DNA from: Spongospora subterranea f. sp. subterranea
Taxonomy: Eukaryota > Endomyxa: Phytomyxea > Phytomyxea > Plasmodiophorida
Assembly (NCBI GenBank): GCA_049724395.1
Contig: JAUGWO010000058.1
Location: 1 to 64,000, forward strand
DNA length: 64,000 nucleotides
Reading direction: 5' to 3'
The position numbers were made by a program, and so were the translations under genes. The notes beneath the pieces are model-generated. The model was not told the DNA's origin. It saw only the letters and a program-made list of their open reading frames with translations, and searched no databases. Of the stretch, positions 1 to 10,904 are shown piece by piece. Positions within the stretch are counted from its first letter, which is position 1. The number at the start of each line of letters is the position of its first letter.

Positions 1-142
1 CTCTTGCAGATCGCTTCAGGCCATTGTGGTCAATATAAGTTTCTGAAAATCGGTCATTACATTGGTTTTACTTAGCAAAAACAAAAACGATCTCACAGTC
101 TATAGCATTCAAAGTTTCATTATCCAGTACGTAAATAATGCC

Positions 143-640
143 TCAATTAGACAGCGAACTTTTTGGTTCCGCTTTCTTGTAAATTAGAATTTCCTCTTCT
201 GTTAACGTATTGGAATGTGGGTATTGAGTTGACCCATTCAATGAATGCAGCTTCCGAGGAGAACTGTTTTCAACTATAGGGACTACGTTATCATGAAACC
301 TGAAAATAAAACGAACTGATGAAATTGAAGAAACCATACATACCGATTGTAAATGCATTATGGATTCCGTAATTGTTTTTGTAAACGTAGCTCAGCATAT
401 CATACATTCACAGGTGCACTTTAGGATCGTATTCGCGGAATCTGTAATGCACAAAATGTTTGTGAATATCGGAATTCAATGATTTGATAATTATTAAACA
501 TAAAGCTGCACCTGTTGCTTTAAGATGATTTCTGTGAATATGGCTACCCAATGAATCAGGACCTCGCAGTTGGACAGAGCAGAAGTTGCATTGCAGCAAA
601 CTATAGAAACAATTAGGTGCCCTGTTCGAGCTTCCCAAAT
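143..640 (-). CDS. Possible C2H2 zinc-finger protein, partial gene model
   Basis: I do not recognise this gene. The exon at about 408-638 encodes a C-x2-C-x12-H-x4-H arrangement (CNFC, then H and H in SHIHRNH), which fits one C2H2 zinc finger. A second open stretch at 143-358 on the same strand could be a later exon, with an intron between them. No start codon or full gene could be fixed, and the upstream part may lie beyond 640. The plain reading is a small zinc-finger protein or a transposon-derived finger, since hAT elements lie beside it. Confidence 0.3.
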
Positions 641-998
641 GGTAAGAAAACCTGGCGGAGTGTGTTTTGATGTATCGCTTGAAATTATTTACAAAGATCT
701 GTTTTGAACTAATGATCGCAAGTTATGAAAGGAGCAGACTCCATTGTAATCCAAGGTATTGAGGAGAGGGTCCCTACAGCAAAAGTGATAAAGATCTACT
801 GTAGTTGTTATAAGTAATCGCTACAGTGTGACAAAATACATTTAAGTGAACGTTAATGCAGAGTATGAGCTAACATACACTAAATGTACGTTGTGTCGAG
901 GTCAGATTAGGTCATTACCAGGTACAGTACCAGAGGCGGGGTTCACACAGTCACAGTAGCTACTGTCACAGTCCACCCAATGACCCTTCGCACGTACA
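641..998. other. Intergenic, no gene seen
   Basis: No supported reading frame. It contains a perfect 14-bp palindrome (ACAGTAGCTACTGT, near 953) and one copy of the 9-mer GTACAGTAC at 922-930. It is the left flank of the hAT insertion. Confidence 0.5.
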
Positions 999-1006
999 GA
1001 CTGACT
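999..1006. repeat. Left 8-bp target-site duplication of the hAT element
   Basis: GACTGACT here is repeated exactly at 3842-3849 on the other side of the element. Eight base pairs is the standard duplication length of hAT transposons. Confidence 0.85.
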
Positions 1007-1019
1007 AGAGATGCGGAGT

Positions 1020-1205
1020 CGACTTAATGACTCGACTCGACTCCAAGTTTTGCTGAGTGACTCGGAGTCGACTCCAGCAAAACCTGGGGTCACTCCGAGT
1101 CGACTCCGAGTCATTTTGAGTCGACTTGGAGTCGACTCGGAGTTGAGTCGACTCGGAGTCATTTTTGAGTCGACTCGGAGTCATTCGAGTCGACTCAACT
1201 CCAAG
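1020..1205. repeat. Left subterminal array of GAGTCGACTC palindromes
   Basis: About six perfect copies of the 10-bp palindrome GAGTCGACTC plus several one-base variants occur within 190 bp inside the left end. A matching array lies inside the right end. Such subterminal repeats are the usual binding sites for hAT transposases, here inferred for the BED finger of this element. Confidence 0.75.
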
Positions 1206-1252
1206 TCGTTTTGAAAGTCTGCCTATCGTTCAACCATAATGGTAAATTTTAA

Positions 1253-3560
1253 TTAGAGTTTAATTTTCAGCCACGACTGTAACTCGCAGACTGCCGAAAC
1301 GCAGTCATCTCCGAGGCGTGCGCGCCTCTTCGATACGGTTGTGCCCGCTCTTGAAAAAGCCTGTTCACTAGGAACCGACGTGGACATGATGGCCAAATAA
1401 TCTTTGGCCATCAATGACACTCTTGGATACATAAAACCATTGAGTTTGAACCAAAGCAAAACGTCTCGACTGGACTGCTCGATTGACATGTTCGTATGGG
1501 CAATCCAGCGTTCCAATTCCCGTGCAAACGACTCTGAACTGTTGTCGGACGTGCGCTGACTCTGCGTCGTTAGAGATAGAGCTTCAATGAGCTTGCTCTT
1601 CTTCTTTGCAGGCACTTCTAAAGAAGAGCATCCGTCGAGTCCGTTTTCATTGTCGACCCTGGACACTATTCGTCAAAACTTGAAACAATCTCATTAGTTG
1701 TCGTTAGATCTGCTAACCTATTCATGTACGTTGTCGTATATATGAACTCCACGAGAGCCTTCGCATCGTCAACATCAATACCACAATTGGCTAAACTGCC
1801 TTTTACCCTGGGATCGAGCAATGCGGAAATCACCGAATGATCATTGACCATAAGATCTTGGTATTGTGTGAGTTTGGCTTGAATAGCTACAGCGAAAGCT
1901 TTTGCATGCTGTGAACGGAATCCATTTGGTGATGCAACTGTTTGATTGACGTGCTGCTGGATGTGAAAGAAGACTGGGACAGCCAGCCCAAGGGTTGGAT
2001 AGGTTGAGGCGGACATCAACTCTGTTGCATCTTTGAACGGCTCGAGAAATGAGCAAAAGTCCTTGATGGCGTTCCACGATATGTTATCGATGGGCCTAGC
2101 CAGGAAATCTGATGGCCCAATGGTGAAAGCTGTGTAACCCTCAAATCCCTCACGGATTCTTTTTAATAGTTCATCGACAGGCTTTCGAAGTTGCAATGCT
2201 GTCTTCAGCATGTCAAAAGTGCTGTTCCATCTTGTTTCACAATCCAATTGAAGTAAGTTAGAGGGTGCATTCAGTGCATTGCGAATCTCCTGGAATGTTT
2301 CCATTAGCTTTGGTGAATCAGATATTTTTTTGGTTACGTCACGGATGCGACCTATTGCTGCATCGACAGCAGGAGCATTCTTAAGCCCATCTTTGACAGC
2401 TACCTGTAAGACATGTGCAAAGCAGCGAATGAGAACGACTTGTTGGTCGTCACCATGGTCAACAGCAACCGTATTCGAATTCTCAGATGCATCATCGTCA
2501 ACCGACACCGATGTGCGATCTTCAGCAATAGATCGCAAATGTTCCTTATGCAAATCGTTGTAATTCTTCGTTAACGCGGGATTTGTTGATGCATTGTCTG
2601 CGGTTATCGTCCACACAGATGAAAGCAAATCCGGATGCATGTCGATAAGACAGTTAAACAGGGCAGCTGCCAGACGCTCAGAGGTGTGAGGATAGAGCAC
2701 TCGTATGAATCCAGCAATGATGGATACAAGTTCCCAACTGTCGTCAATGAAATGCAAACTAACGACCATATACCCTACAAGCGCTTAGGTTTGGTAACTA
2801 CAAAAGAAAAATAAGGTAAATGTACAGACCTCTCTTAGCGGACGAAGTCCACATATCAGTAGTGATGCTACACTTGCGATTCCTGATGTGCCTTAAAAGA
2901 AATGAGCGAACTTTTACACGGGTTGCTTCCCAATGCTTCAGAATCCTGGTCCGCACTGTATCTCTCGACGGCACGACATAACGTCTTTCCAGGGTATCGC
3001 AAAAATCAATAAAGTCAGCCTGGTGAACAACATTGAAAGGCTGCGAATGATTGATGATCCATTTGATAAGATGATCGTTCGCTTTGTCAATACGATGGCT
3101 TTCCATCGGCGGACCTGACATTTTTCTGGCAATCAGTTTGTTTCTAGAAACTTTAAAAAAGCCGTCGGTCAGCTTCATCTGGGTTGGGTCTGGAAGGTAA
3201 ACTTCTTTGTGCTTGATTCTTAAATGCCGACGAATTGTGAAGGTATTCTTGGTGTTCCAAACCTAACAAATGTAATGGTTGGGTAGACGGTATCATGGCA
3301 ATCGGATCATGGGGTAAGAACATACCTGCTTTACCTTCTTGGCGTTGCAGAGCTGAGAGCTTACAACTCCATATTTTGCGTCCGTTTAGAACGATTTGCT
3401 CAATGTGAGCATTGACATCTGATAGGGTATTCCCTGACGAACTCGGTGCCGTTGAAAGAAGGTCACCATTCTCCGACTCATATTCGCGAGTACAGTCGAT
3501 ATCATCGAATTCAATGACTTCGCAAAAAGTTTCATCATGATCTGGCATCGTTGCTGTCAA
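1253..3560 (-). CDS. hAT transposase (BED finger, RNase H-like core, hAT dimerisation domain)
   Basis: Catalyses cut-and-paste transposition of the surrounding element. Exons read from 3560 downwards. An N-terminal acidic stretch is followed by a BED-like finger (HLRIKH, near 3215) split by an intron at roughly 3262-3326. The core then has TTDMWTS (near 2860), the catalytic region TADNAST (near 2610) and ETRWNSTFDML (near 2225). The C-terminal dimerisation block (SVPSEQAFSRAG) lies near 1355. An intron at about 2770-2830 joins the first two core blocks. Between the core exon, which ends near 1666, and the C-terminal exon the frame changes within about a dozen bases. That is too short for a normal intron here, so either one indel is present or an alternative splice joins the two. 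The rest reads open, so it may be functional or very recently inactivated. Confidence 0.8.
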
Positions 3561-3689
3561 TTACAAATTCACAATCGTCAATCGTGATTCGTGGGATGCA
3601 GAGCTGGATTGCGGACTCCGGACTTGGGTTTGACTGCATACCAACCTATTGAGTATTGACGGCATACCAACCCTATAAATAGATATACC

Positions 3690-3835
3690 TGGTTGGAGTC
3701 GACTCGGAGTGACTCCGAGTCGACTCAGCAAAACCTGGAGTCACTCCGAGTCGACTCCATCATAAACTGGAGTCATGAGTGGAGTCGAGTCGACTCAGAG
3801 TCACTCGGAGTCGACTCGACTCGTGAGTCACGCAA
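3690..3835. repeat. Right subterminal array of GAGTCGACTC palindromes
   Basis: About five perfect copies of GAGTCGACTC, with intervening GAGTCACTC-like half sites, mirror the array at the other end of the element. Confidence 0.75.
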
Positions 3836-3841
3836 GTCTCT

Positions 3842-3849
3842 GACTGACT
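3842..3849. repeat. Right 8-bp target-site duplication of the hAT element
   Basis: GACTGACT, identical to 999-1006. Confidence 0.85.
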
Positions 3850-3960
3850 GTAGGCCACCACTAGTCCGCCCCTAAATATCGTTCAAACTTCCGTACGGCA
3901 TTTTGCCGACCTCGTAATTACCAATCGGCAATCAACACAATTTTTGATCGGTTTTGCCTT

Positions 3961-5940
3961 GTGGTACTGTACATCTTTCAATGCCTTGCTTCAATAATGA
4001 GTGGTTGCTATTCCCTCGATCGCAGTAGCTGGTCTTTCAATTCAGATTTGGAGAGTTTGCCCGCTGATGGTGCTTTTAAGCGATCTGATACTGCTCCATC
4101 GCAAACAGTAACTTCGAAAGTTATCAACTGTGGTCGTAAGCGCAAATTATCTGCAAACTTCTCTTAGATTTGGACGTATTTTAAAAAACGCGATATTGGT
4201 ATCATCTGCTCTCAGTGTATCAGCAAAAAGCGAAAGGTCTATTCTATCAGAACCGGAAATAGCTCGCTTAAACGTCATCTTGAGGTCGCCAACAAACTCA
4301 AGCAAAATGGCAAAACAGGAGATTCCAACCAAGGTACTCTGGATGTAACTGGTAATGTGGTGGATCCTCTGGCGATGGATGATGGAAAGAAGGCGGAACT
4401 GCTGATCTTTGGTGGTGTTTGTTGTTGATAACAAGCAACCCTTCCGTTTGGTTGAGTCCAAGTTCTTTGCAATCTTTTGCAGCAAAATGAACCGCAAATT
4501 TATCATGCCTAACTGTTGTACTTTGGTGAGGTCCTTGCATGACGAATATGCAGAAGCCCTGCAAAGATTTTTGTTAAAAATCGAGCGCATTCCTGGCCAA
4601 GTAGCTCTCACGTTAGATGGATGGTCCTCAAGAATCATGAAGGGGTATTTGATTATCTAAAATTACTGTATTGGAATTCAAATATTTTCGTCGTCCTCAT
4701 AACGAGCATACCACAAGTGACTTGATACTCACGATTTTGAAAGAGTTTAATATCCATACAAAAGTTCGCGCGATCACGTCAAATATTGGTGGCGAGATGG
4801 TTCAAACCATCAAACTTCTTCATTCCTATCTCCAGCGTGATTTGGCGTTAACTTTCGGCAATATAGTCGACTTTCATATGCGCTGTGTTTGCCATGTGAT
4901 AAACTGAGCTGTTGTTGACGCGACTGCGCTAATCAAACGTGAAGTTTCATTGCTCCGAGATCTGCTGAAGATGGTTCGAGGTTCAGGGATGATCCGCCAA
5001 AAATATGCTGATGCCAATGTAGTGCTTGGTCGGGCAACAAAGCAATTTGTGCCGAATCTAGATGTCGAAACTAGATGGAACTCTATGTTCTTGATGGTTG
5101 AAGAGTGCTTCAAGAATAAAGACATTTTGGAGGCTATTTGCAATCAAGAGGAGTTCCTGGACAAGCTTGGGCCGTTGAAATTGTCAGACATGGATTGGCG
5201 CATTCTTCAATCCTGCAAAGATCTCCTGGTTTCTGCATATCAGTGTACGAAGGCTGCAAGTGGTCAAAACTTCGCAACGCTTGCCATACAGCCATTGATC
5301 TACTCGCATCCCAAAAGCCTATGTGAGTCTACCATTTCAGGAACTACAACTACAGGGTTCACAACACCCAAAGTAAAAGCTGCGGCAGAAGCGATGCTAA
5401 TCAAGGTTGACAAGTATCACGGGACCCTTATCAACAACACCGCTTCCATCGCTTTGTTTTTTTTTGGATCCAAGACGAAACAGCTCAGATGCCTCTGAAG
5501 AACCGAAGCGATTAATCCGAGAAATCCTAGCTACTGATTATGGGACATGGACTCAACCGCATTCAATATGTTTTCTTCCCTGTCGGATTCACAGTAAGAC
5601 GTTCTCAGGGATGAACTGGAAGACTTCTGCTTCATGACTTTGAAAACCGACCGACAAGTCGTGTAAATGTCCAGTCGCGAGGTGGAAGCAGCAGACTGGG
5701 CGCTTCCCGAAGCTAAGCCTTCTGGCTCGTGATACTCTGATGATAATGGGGTCGTCGGTCGCTTCAGAATCAGGCTTCTCTGATTCTGGTGACTTTGTTA
5801 GTGCCGATCGCACCATGTTATCTGACGAGAACATAACGGTGATGATGAAATTACGGTCGTGGAACCGTTTGATCGGCAAGTTTGATCAAATACAGATATT
5901 TATGGAGTTTGTCGCTAAATTTCAAATTAACCGCGGCTAG
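3961..5940 (+). pseudogene. Decayed hAT-type transposase copy
   Basis: Pieces of a second hAT transposase lie in order on the plus strand. There is a BED-type finger near 4170-4310 (CSQC, then SLKRHLEV) and the catalytic start TLDGWSSR near 4612. Next come an ITSNIGGEM block near 4775, where the usual Asp of the TDNA motif reads Asn, a HMRCVCHVIN block near 4876 and ETRWNSMFLM near 5067. The frame is broken several times by stops and shifts, and no C-terminal dimerisation block was found. This copy differs in sequence from the intact element at 1007-3841, so it is a separate and older family member. I could not place its terminal inverted repeats. Confidence 0.65.
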
Positions 5941-6300
5941 CTTTGTCTGTCTCTGATAAAAAAGCTGGCCGCGCCTCGAAACCATCTTTCTTAAAATGTT
6001 TTGCTCTTAATCGGGCACGTTAACTCTCACCGCTCGTGACTCATGTCAGTTCTGTTTCAAGCTTTTCATAGTCAGGTTCTTTTTCCTATGAAATGAAGGA
6101 GTGTGTTTTTGCATGAACCAAAGTGTTCGAAAATACAGAGACCGGGCGACAGCGTATTGACATGTTCGGGAACACATACAATAGTCCAGGTTTTATCGAA
6201 CCATAGTTGGCGAAAATTCACGAAGTTTTACCACAATGAGTCAACAGAACCCCTGTTCCGGAAGTTCCACATCGAAAATCCATTCCGAAATCATTTCAAG
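5941..6300. other. Intergenic, no gene seen
   Basis: Spacer between the hAT relic and the small secreted-protein gene. It presumably holds the latter's promoter. No distinct motif recognised. Confidence 0.4.
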
Positions 6301-6692
6301 ATGAAGTCACTGTTGTGGCTCATTGTCGTCTTGGCCGTTATTGCTACAGTTTTCAGCGATTTACATATAGATGACGATGATTCAGGCCGCGATGGGGTAT
6401 TTCGATCGTCTGTCTATGGACCGCTATCGTCATTCATTTGCTCATTCAGGATCGGTTCCGACATTCATACAGCCATAAAGATGAAGATTCCACAACAACT
6501 ACAGAGAATATTGTCCTATCCGGTATGAAAATCCCAGCATTGAACGTGATGAATAGAATCTGATCGTTAACGGGAACAGGAACTGAAAATATGAATGGAG
6601 TGTATCGCCATCACGATGGACATGATAATGCAGATCATCATGGAACATGGGGAGCGGGTGACGGATTCTCAGCATTTCATCATTATCATTAA
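6301..6692 (+). CDS. Small secreted Asp/His-rich protein
   Basis: I do not recognise the family. The model has three exons, 6301-6396, 6450-6522 and 6580-6692, with GT-AG introns of 53 and 57 nt; together they keep one frame of 93 residues. Residues 1-19 (MKSLLWLIVVLAVIATVFS) are a clear signal peptide. A DDDD-containing segment and a TTTT run follow. The C-terminus is rich in His, with HHDGHD, ADHHG and ending FHHYH. This suggests a secreted or wall-associated peptide, perhaps metal-binding, but the role is inference only. The start is the first ATG that gives the signal peptide. The shared frame across both introns is the main support for this being a gene. Confidence 0.55.
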
Positions 6693-8918
6693 ACAGTTTA
6701 TTACTCATCACAGCTCACTATCCATCAGTAGTTCGGTTGGTCTCTTAGAAACACAACTATCTGAAATAGGGTTTTCAGCTGATTACCATCGTCAGCTCGA
6801 TTTTCATCTGACAAAATCACGGTTGATCAACATCGCCTAATGAGAAAATCCTGAACACGAGTCATAATTTCACCAGGAAAGCCAGTACTAGTAACCACAA
6901 AACTGTGTCTTGCAGGTAATTAAGAATGAACTATGACAGCCCCAGCACATTCAAAGAATATCTCTCAAACAATACGTTGATTCAAGCAGACTACTAGGGT
7001 AAACGGTAAAATTTCCTTTTATGATCAGTCTAATTTGCGTTGAAATGTGTACCAAATATTGATCCTAACCGCATTCCAATTGTAGTAAATATCGGGCTAG
7101 CGGATGGGCAATTCAAGGGAAGACCCATACCGCATCATGGTTTATAGCTTCTATGGTCAACGGGAACGACCAGACGTTGAATTCCGCACGAAATTATTTC
7201 AAAAGTTGAACCTCCTTGCAAGCATCGTAATGATTGAAACCAGCGCAATCAACGAATTCAGTGCACACAGTGATTTATTCATATCATCCCCAAAGAATAA
7301 AAGGGAAATATATGAAAAAAAGAATGCACTCTACATTCCAGCCATTGTAGTCGTTGGTCGAACAGTTGATTTGGTTGGGTTTTGAGTCCGGGTTTCCGTA
7401 AACAGCGATGTCGAATTTGAAGCAGGTGGGGGATTGTCATGAATAAAATGGCTGTCGTCGATGGACATGGGAGGAGCGTCTGGTTGATGGAGTGGCGACC
7501 CTTCCCGCTTTTTATGACACACGATAATCGATGAGTTGTAATCATCCAGCCCTATACACGACGATGAGTTTGAGTCCATTTGATGACGCCGGTGGAGTAG
7601 GGTACCTGATGCAGCGGGAATCAACACTAACTCCTCGAACAAATCGATCATCCAAGGAAATGCTCGAAGGAGTCGAGTTATCGGCATGTTCTGACAGAAT
7701 ACGCTGCCTTACCTAACAGATCAAATTATCATATAACTTGGACTAATCAAGCTCCATATCATACAACATCACCCCTGAAAACAAATCGAAACGATGTTCT
7801 GTGATTGGGTATAACTGGAACACAATTTCGAAGTTTTATGAACTGTTTAGACACGAACCTTTCCACCTGATAACATGGGGATTTTTCAAAGACGATCAAC
7901 GGTTGATGTTATTGTACCTCACATCTAGTGTCAAACCCTTGATCTGGAACCCGGTCCCATTCCACTACCATATTAGGGCTGGAGAGCTCGGGATAGAGGC
8001 GATAATTGTCGCATGGACCCAATGCATCAGGATTGGCATCATCGGGCTTGTTCCCTGACCCTAATATCCCTGATAGATCTAGCGATATCCTATTACGATC
8101 GGTAATCGAGACCTGACGAACCACATACTATGATCGTTATATGTGATGAAACACAGGTGGATCGTCGAGGACATAATCGATATTGATTGTGGGATGAGAG
8201 GGCGGGGACAGTCACCGATCCCTTTTATCAGATGATTGATAAGTGCCCACAGGTACCAGATATAGATAACCAGATATGTTATTTATTAAGGGGCTGCACT
8301 AGCCGATCAAATAGGACCTCAATTAGCAATCAGTTCCTCTAGACCGATATGAATCACCGAAAATATCAACGAAGGAAGGGAGGAAAGCCTCTTTCATTAT
8401 TGGCCATGATACTGGGTGTATAAATATATCAATCCAATAACATGATCAAAGCTCTCCTTCAGCTCAATTTACCCAGACTTTCAGAAAGGATATATATATC
8501 GGGCAGTTTTCTTGCATATTGCGAATTAGAAAGAAAAGAGTTAGGAAAATTACTGAAAAACGAGTGATCCTGACAATTTGCTAATCAGAAGCCGCTCTTC
8601 TCAACGCTATTGGTGAAAGCACATTCCATCTGCTTTTTATTGCCAATAACCGGGCCGAGGTGGCGAATTGACGCAATAGCTGCAGATAGATGGTCTTGGA
8701 TCGTAACCTCAAGAACAGCTAATACCGCTATTCGATGAGCACGATCGTGAACATCGTCAATTAATTTACGAGATCAAATTGCCGAGGGAATAGTGCGCAG
8801 ATTGATTGACCAACAAAATTGAGATTTCGTGTTCATCAGGAGCAAGAGACAGGTTTGCGCTTGCAGATTAGATTCATCCTTAGCTGTTATTCCACGCTAT
8901 TGCCCATTACTCGTTCAC
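6693..8918. other. Long stretch without a confident gene
   Basis: About 2.2 kb. Short open stretches exist on the minus strand (7331-7687 and 7909-8124) and on the plus strand (7104-7385), but none shows a motif, a clean start or splice sites that join them. The stretch next to 8919 presumably holds the promoter of the methyltransferase gene. I see no repeat structure. Confidence 0.4.
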
Positions 8919-10094
8919 ATGGGGAAAAGACAGCGGGACGGCGATAAACGCCAGGCCAAGGAAAGCAAGAAGAAAGAAGTAATCGATTCGAATTCGCTAA
9001 ACCTGCTCGATATTCCTAGACCGCGAAAGTATACGGTGACGATTGCACTCCCTGGAAGTATTGTTGCCAATGCCCAATCCGTTGAGCTAAAAACATATTT
9101 GGCTGGGCAAATTGCCAGAGCGGCGACCATATTCAACGTTGACGAAATCGTTGTGTTCTCTGAGGTTTTGACAACGGGTTTATACATTAGTCGATCATCA
9201 TCAAATATGGTTTATCAGGATGGCCAAAAACTGGAGATAAATAAGGGTTTAGACAGGAATTCGAAGCGCACAGATGAGAACGTGTTTCTTGCTCGAGTAT
9301 TAGAATATCTCGAATGTCCTCAATACCTTAGAAAAGCCCTATTCCCAATGCATCCAGACCTTAGGTTATCCATTTTTGTGGCCAAAGGTTTCAAAATGCT
9401 CAAAAAATATCGTACAGGTTTGCAGGGCTATTAAACCCATTAGATGCGCCACATCATCTGAAAGCTGATAAAATTTGCAAATATCGTGAAGGAGTGTCGC
9501 TCAAGCGCAACGGCGCCGGAACCATGATCAATGTTGGTCTGAACACTGAAATCCGTATCCCAGAAGTCATCTCTCCTAACACACGTGTCACCGTTTCTAT
9601 CAATGATCCAGAGTTCCTTGGAAGAGGCAAGTCGCCGTTGAAATTCGTCTTCTCCCTTGGTAAACTGATTGTCCTATGTAGTCGGCGAAGGCGTCACAGT
9701 TTCTCCGAGCGTTCCGCGAGAAGAATTGGGCTTGTATTGGGGCTATTCGACCCGTCTTGCTGCAGGATTATCAGAGGTGTTTACGCATTGCCCATATGAA
9801 GGAGGGTATGATCTAGCGTTGGGGACATCTGACAAGGGAGATACTGCTCAAGATGCATCGTTCAAACTTCGCCCATTCAAACACCTGCTAATTGTGTTCG
9901 GAGGGCTGCGAGGGATAGAATCATGCGTTGAGGGCGATCGGAGTCTGCCTTCAGCTTCGGCGGAGGAGCTATTCGATGCATATCTCAATACTTGCGTTTT
10001 TCAAGGAAGCGGGACTATTAGAACTGAAGAAGCGATTCTTGTGTCAATGTCTGTTCTTCAGCCACATATTTTGCGGAATACAATGCCAGAATAA
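8919..10094 (+). CDS. SPOUT-domain RNA methyltransferase (SPOUT1/C9orf114 family)
   Basis: Matches the eukaryotic SPOUT1/CENP-32 family, a knotted-fold RNA methyltransferase reported to act on RNA and needed at spindle poles in animals. The start MGKRQRDGDK is Lys-rich and nuclear-looking. The N-terminal strand YTVTIALPGSIVANAQS and the following ARAATIFNVDEIVVFSE are family hallmarks. The first intron (about 9363-9417) joins HPDLR to FAGLLNPLDAPHHLKADK. The second, 9627-9681, restores VGEGVTVSPS and has a GC donor. The C-terminal SAM-binding half has GLYWGYSTRLA, YDLALGTSDKG, LIVFGGLRGIE and the knot signature GSGTIRTEEAILVSMSVLQP. Its length of about 350 residues is typical. It is convergent with the CHCHD2 gene, whose stop is 127 bp away. 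Confidence 0.9.
9627..9681 (+). other. GC-AG intron in the SPOUT1 gene
   Basis: The donor reads AG|GCAAGT and the acceptor TATGTAG. Only this splice joins LGR to VGEGVTVSPS in frame. AG|GCAAGT is the known consensus for GC-AG introns. Confidence 0.65.
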
Positions 10095-10221
10095 ATAGGC
10101 TATCCGGTTTCGCAATTGTGAATATTCGCGTTGATAGAAAGGGTTTCACTCCTAATATGACCAAACCAACGCTCTGGTTAGACGAAGCGAATTTATATAT
10201 GACCGCATAAATGATTGCTGT

Positions 10222-10904
10222 TCAATCATCTTGGAAAGACAGTTGAGACCGTTCTTGACATTGACGAAGTGCATCAAAGTAATACTTGCAATAAGATACA
10301 TTGTCCTCATTAGAAGCCATGCACTGATAGAAACCTCAATAATGCAGAAAAACAGATCAAGCGTCAACCTACGTCTCGGAGAGCCTTCATGTCTAATCTA
10401 CATTGGTCATTACCATTCGACGACTTAGCGAAGCTATCTTCTGTGAAGCTTGATGGTGATTCATTCTGCACAGGTCGATCGTCCGATTTTGACGAGCCCA
10501 TAACAGAATCTATCGCGCGATGAGCAATAGAGCTGCCTGTTCCAAAAGCCATCCCTAAAGTATACATCAGTGAGACAGGAGTTACGATGATGCAGAGCGA
10601 TACGTTGATAAACCTGAGGCTAAGGTGGATAAAAGGCCACCACCGGAGATCGAAGGCGCACCCCCAGAAGATGCAATAGGCTATAATTGTGAAAACAAGA
10701 TCAGTAAGGGCAGGTGCTCATTCAAACAAGTAATACTGCTGCAGCTGCTGGAGCACTCGGCGACGTCGTCGATTTGGGTTTACTGATAGGCGTCATAGAT
10801 GCGGGTTGTGCAGCAGGGCGCTGCATTGACGAAGTAGCAGATTTTGCAATAGGACGAGGAGCAGGACGGGAACGCATACCACCACCACCGCTGCGCCGAG
10901 CCAT
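10222..10904 (-). CDS. Twin-CX9C mitochondrial protein, CHCHD2/CHCHD10/Mix17 family
   Basis: A mitochondrial intermembrane-space protein of the CHCHD2/CHCHD10 (yeast Mix17) family, imported by the Mia40 disulfide relay. It begins MARRSGGGGMRSRP, an Arg-rich start like MPRGSRS in the human proteins, followed by Ala/Pro-rich sequence. Next comes the Gly-rich hydrophobic helix GMAFGTGSSIAHRAIDSVMG, matching AAGVAVGSAVGHVMG in CHCHD10. The CHCH fold is formed by C-RLDMKALRD-C and C-KYYFDALRQ-C, two exact CX9C motifs, with the last exon joined at about 10375/10325. Introns are about 50-60 nt. An in-frame ATG three codons earlier, at 10913, is an alternative start. A GTACAGTAC motif lies about 115 bp upstream. 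Confidence 0.85.

Larger units (their letters stand above)
1007..3841 (-). mobile_element. hAT-superfamily DNA transposon, about 2.8 kb
   Basis: The element lies between two exact GACTGACT duplications. Its ends are short imperfect inverted repeats: the left begins AGAGATGCGGAGTCG and the reverse complement of the right begins AGAGACTTGCGTGACTC, so AGAGA..TGCG is shared with a 2-nt gap. Inside each end is a dense array of the palindrome GAGTCGACTC. The minus strand carries a hAT transposase with a BED-type region, an RNase H-like core and the C-terminal hAT dimerisation block. Intact duplications and largely open frames argue for a fairly recent insertion. The target lies beside an older, decayed hAT copy at 3961-5940. 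Confidence 0.85.

Noticed and set aside
932-3873. Possible outer hAT-like ends (CAGAGGCGGGG and, inverted, TAGGGGCGGAC) around the hAT element
   Set aside because: Similarity is only about ten bases and the flanking 8-mers do not match, so no outer element could be shown.
7331-8124. Minus-strand gene from two open stretches
   Set aside because: The stretches cannot be joined by good splice sites, and neither shows a motif or clear start.
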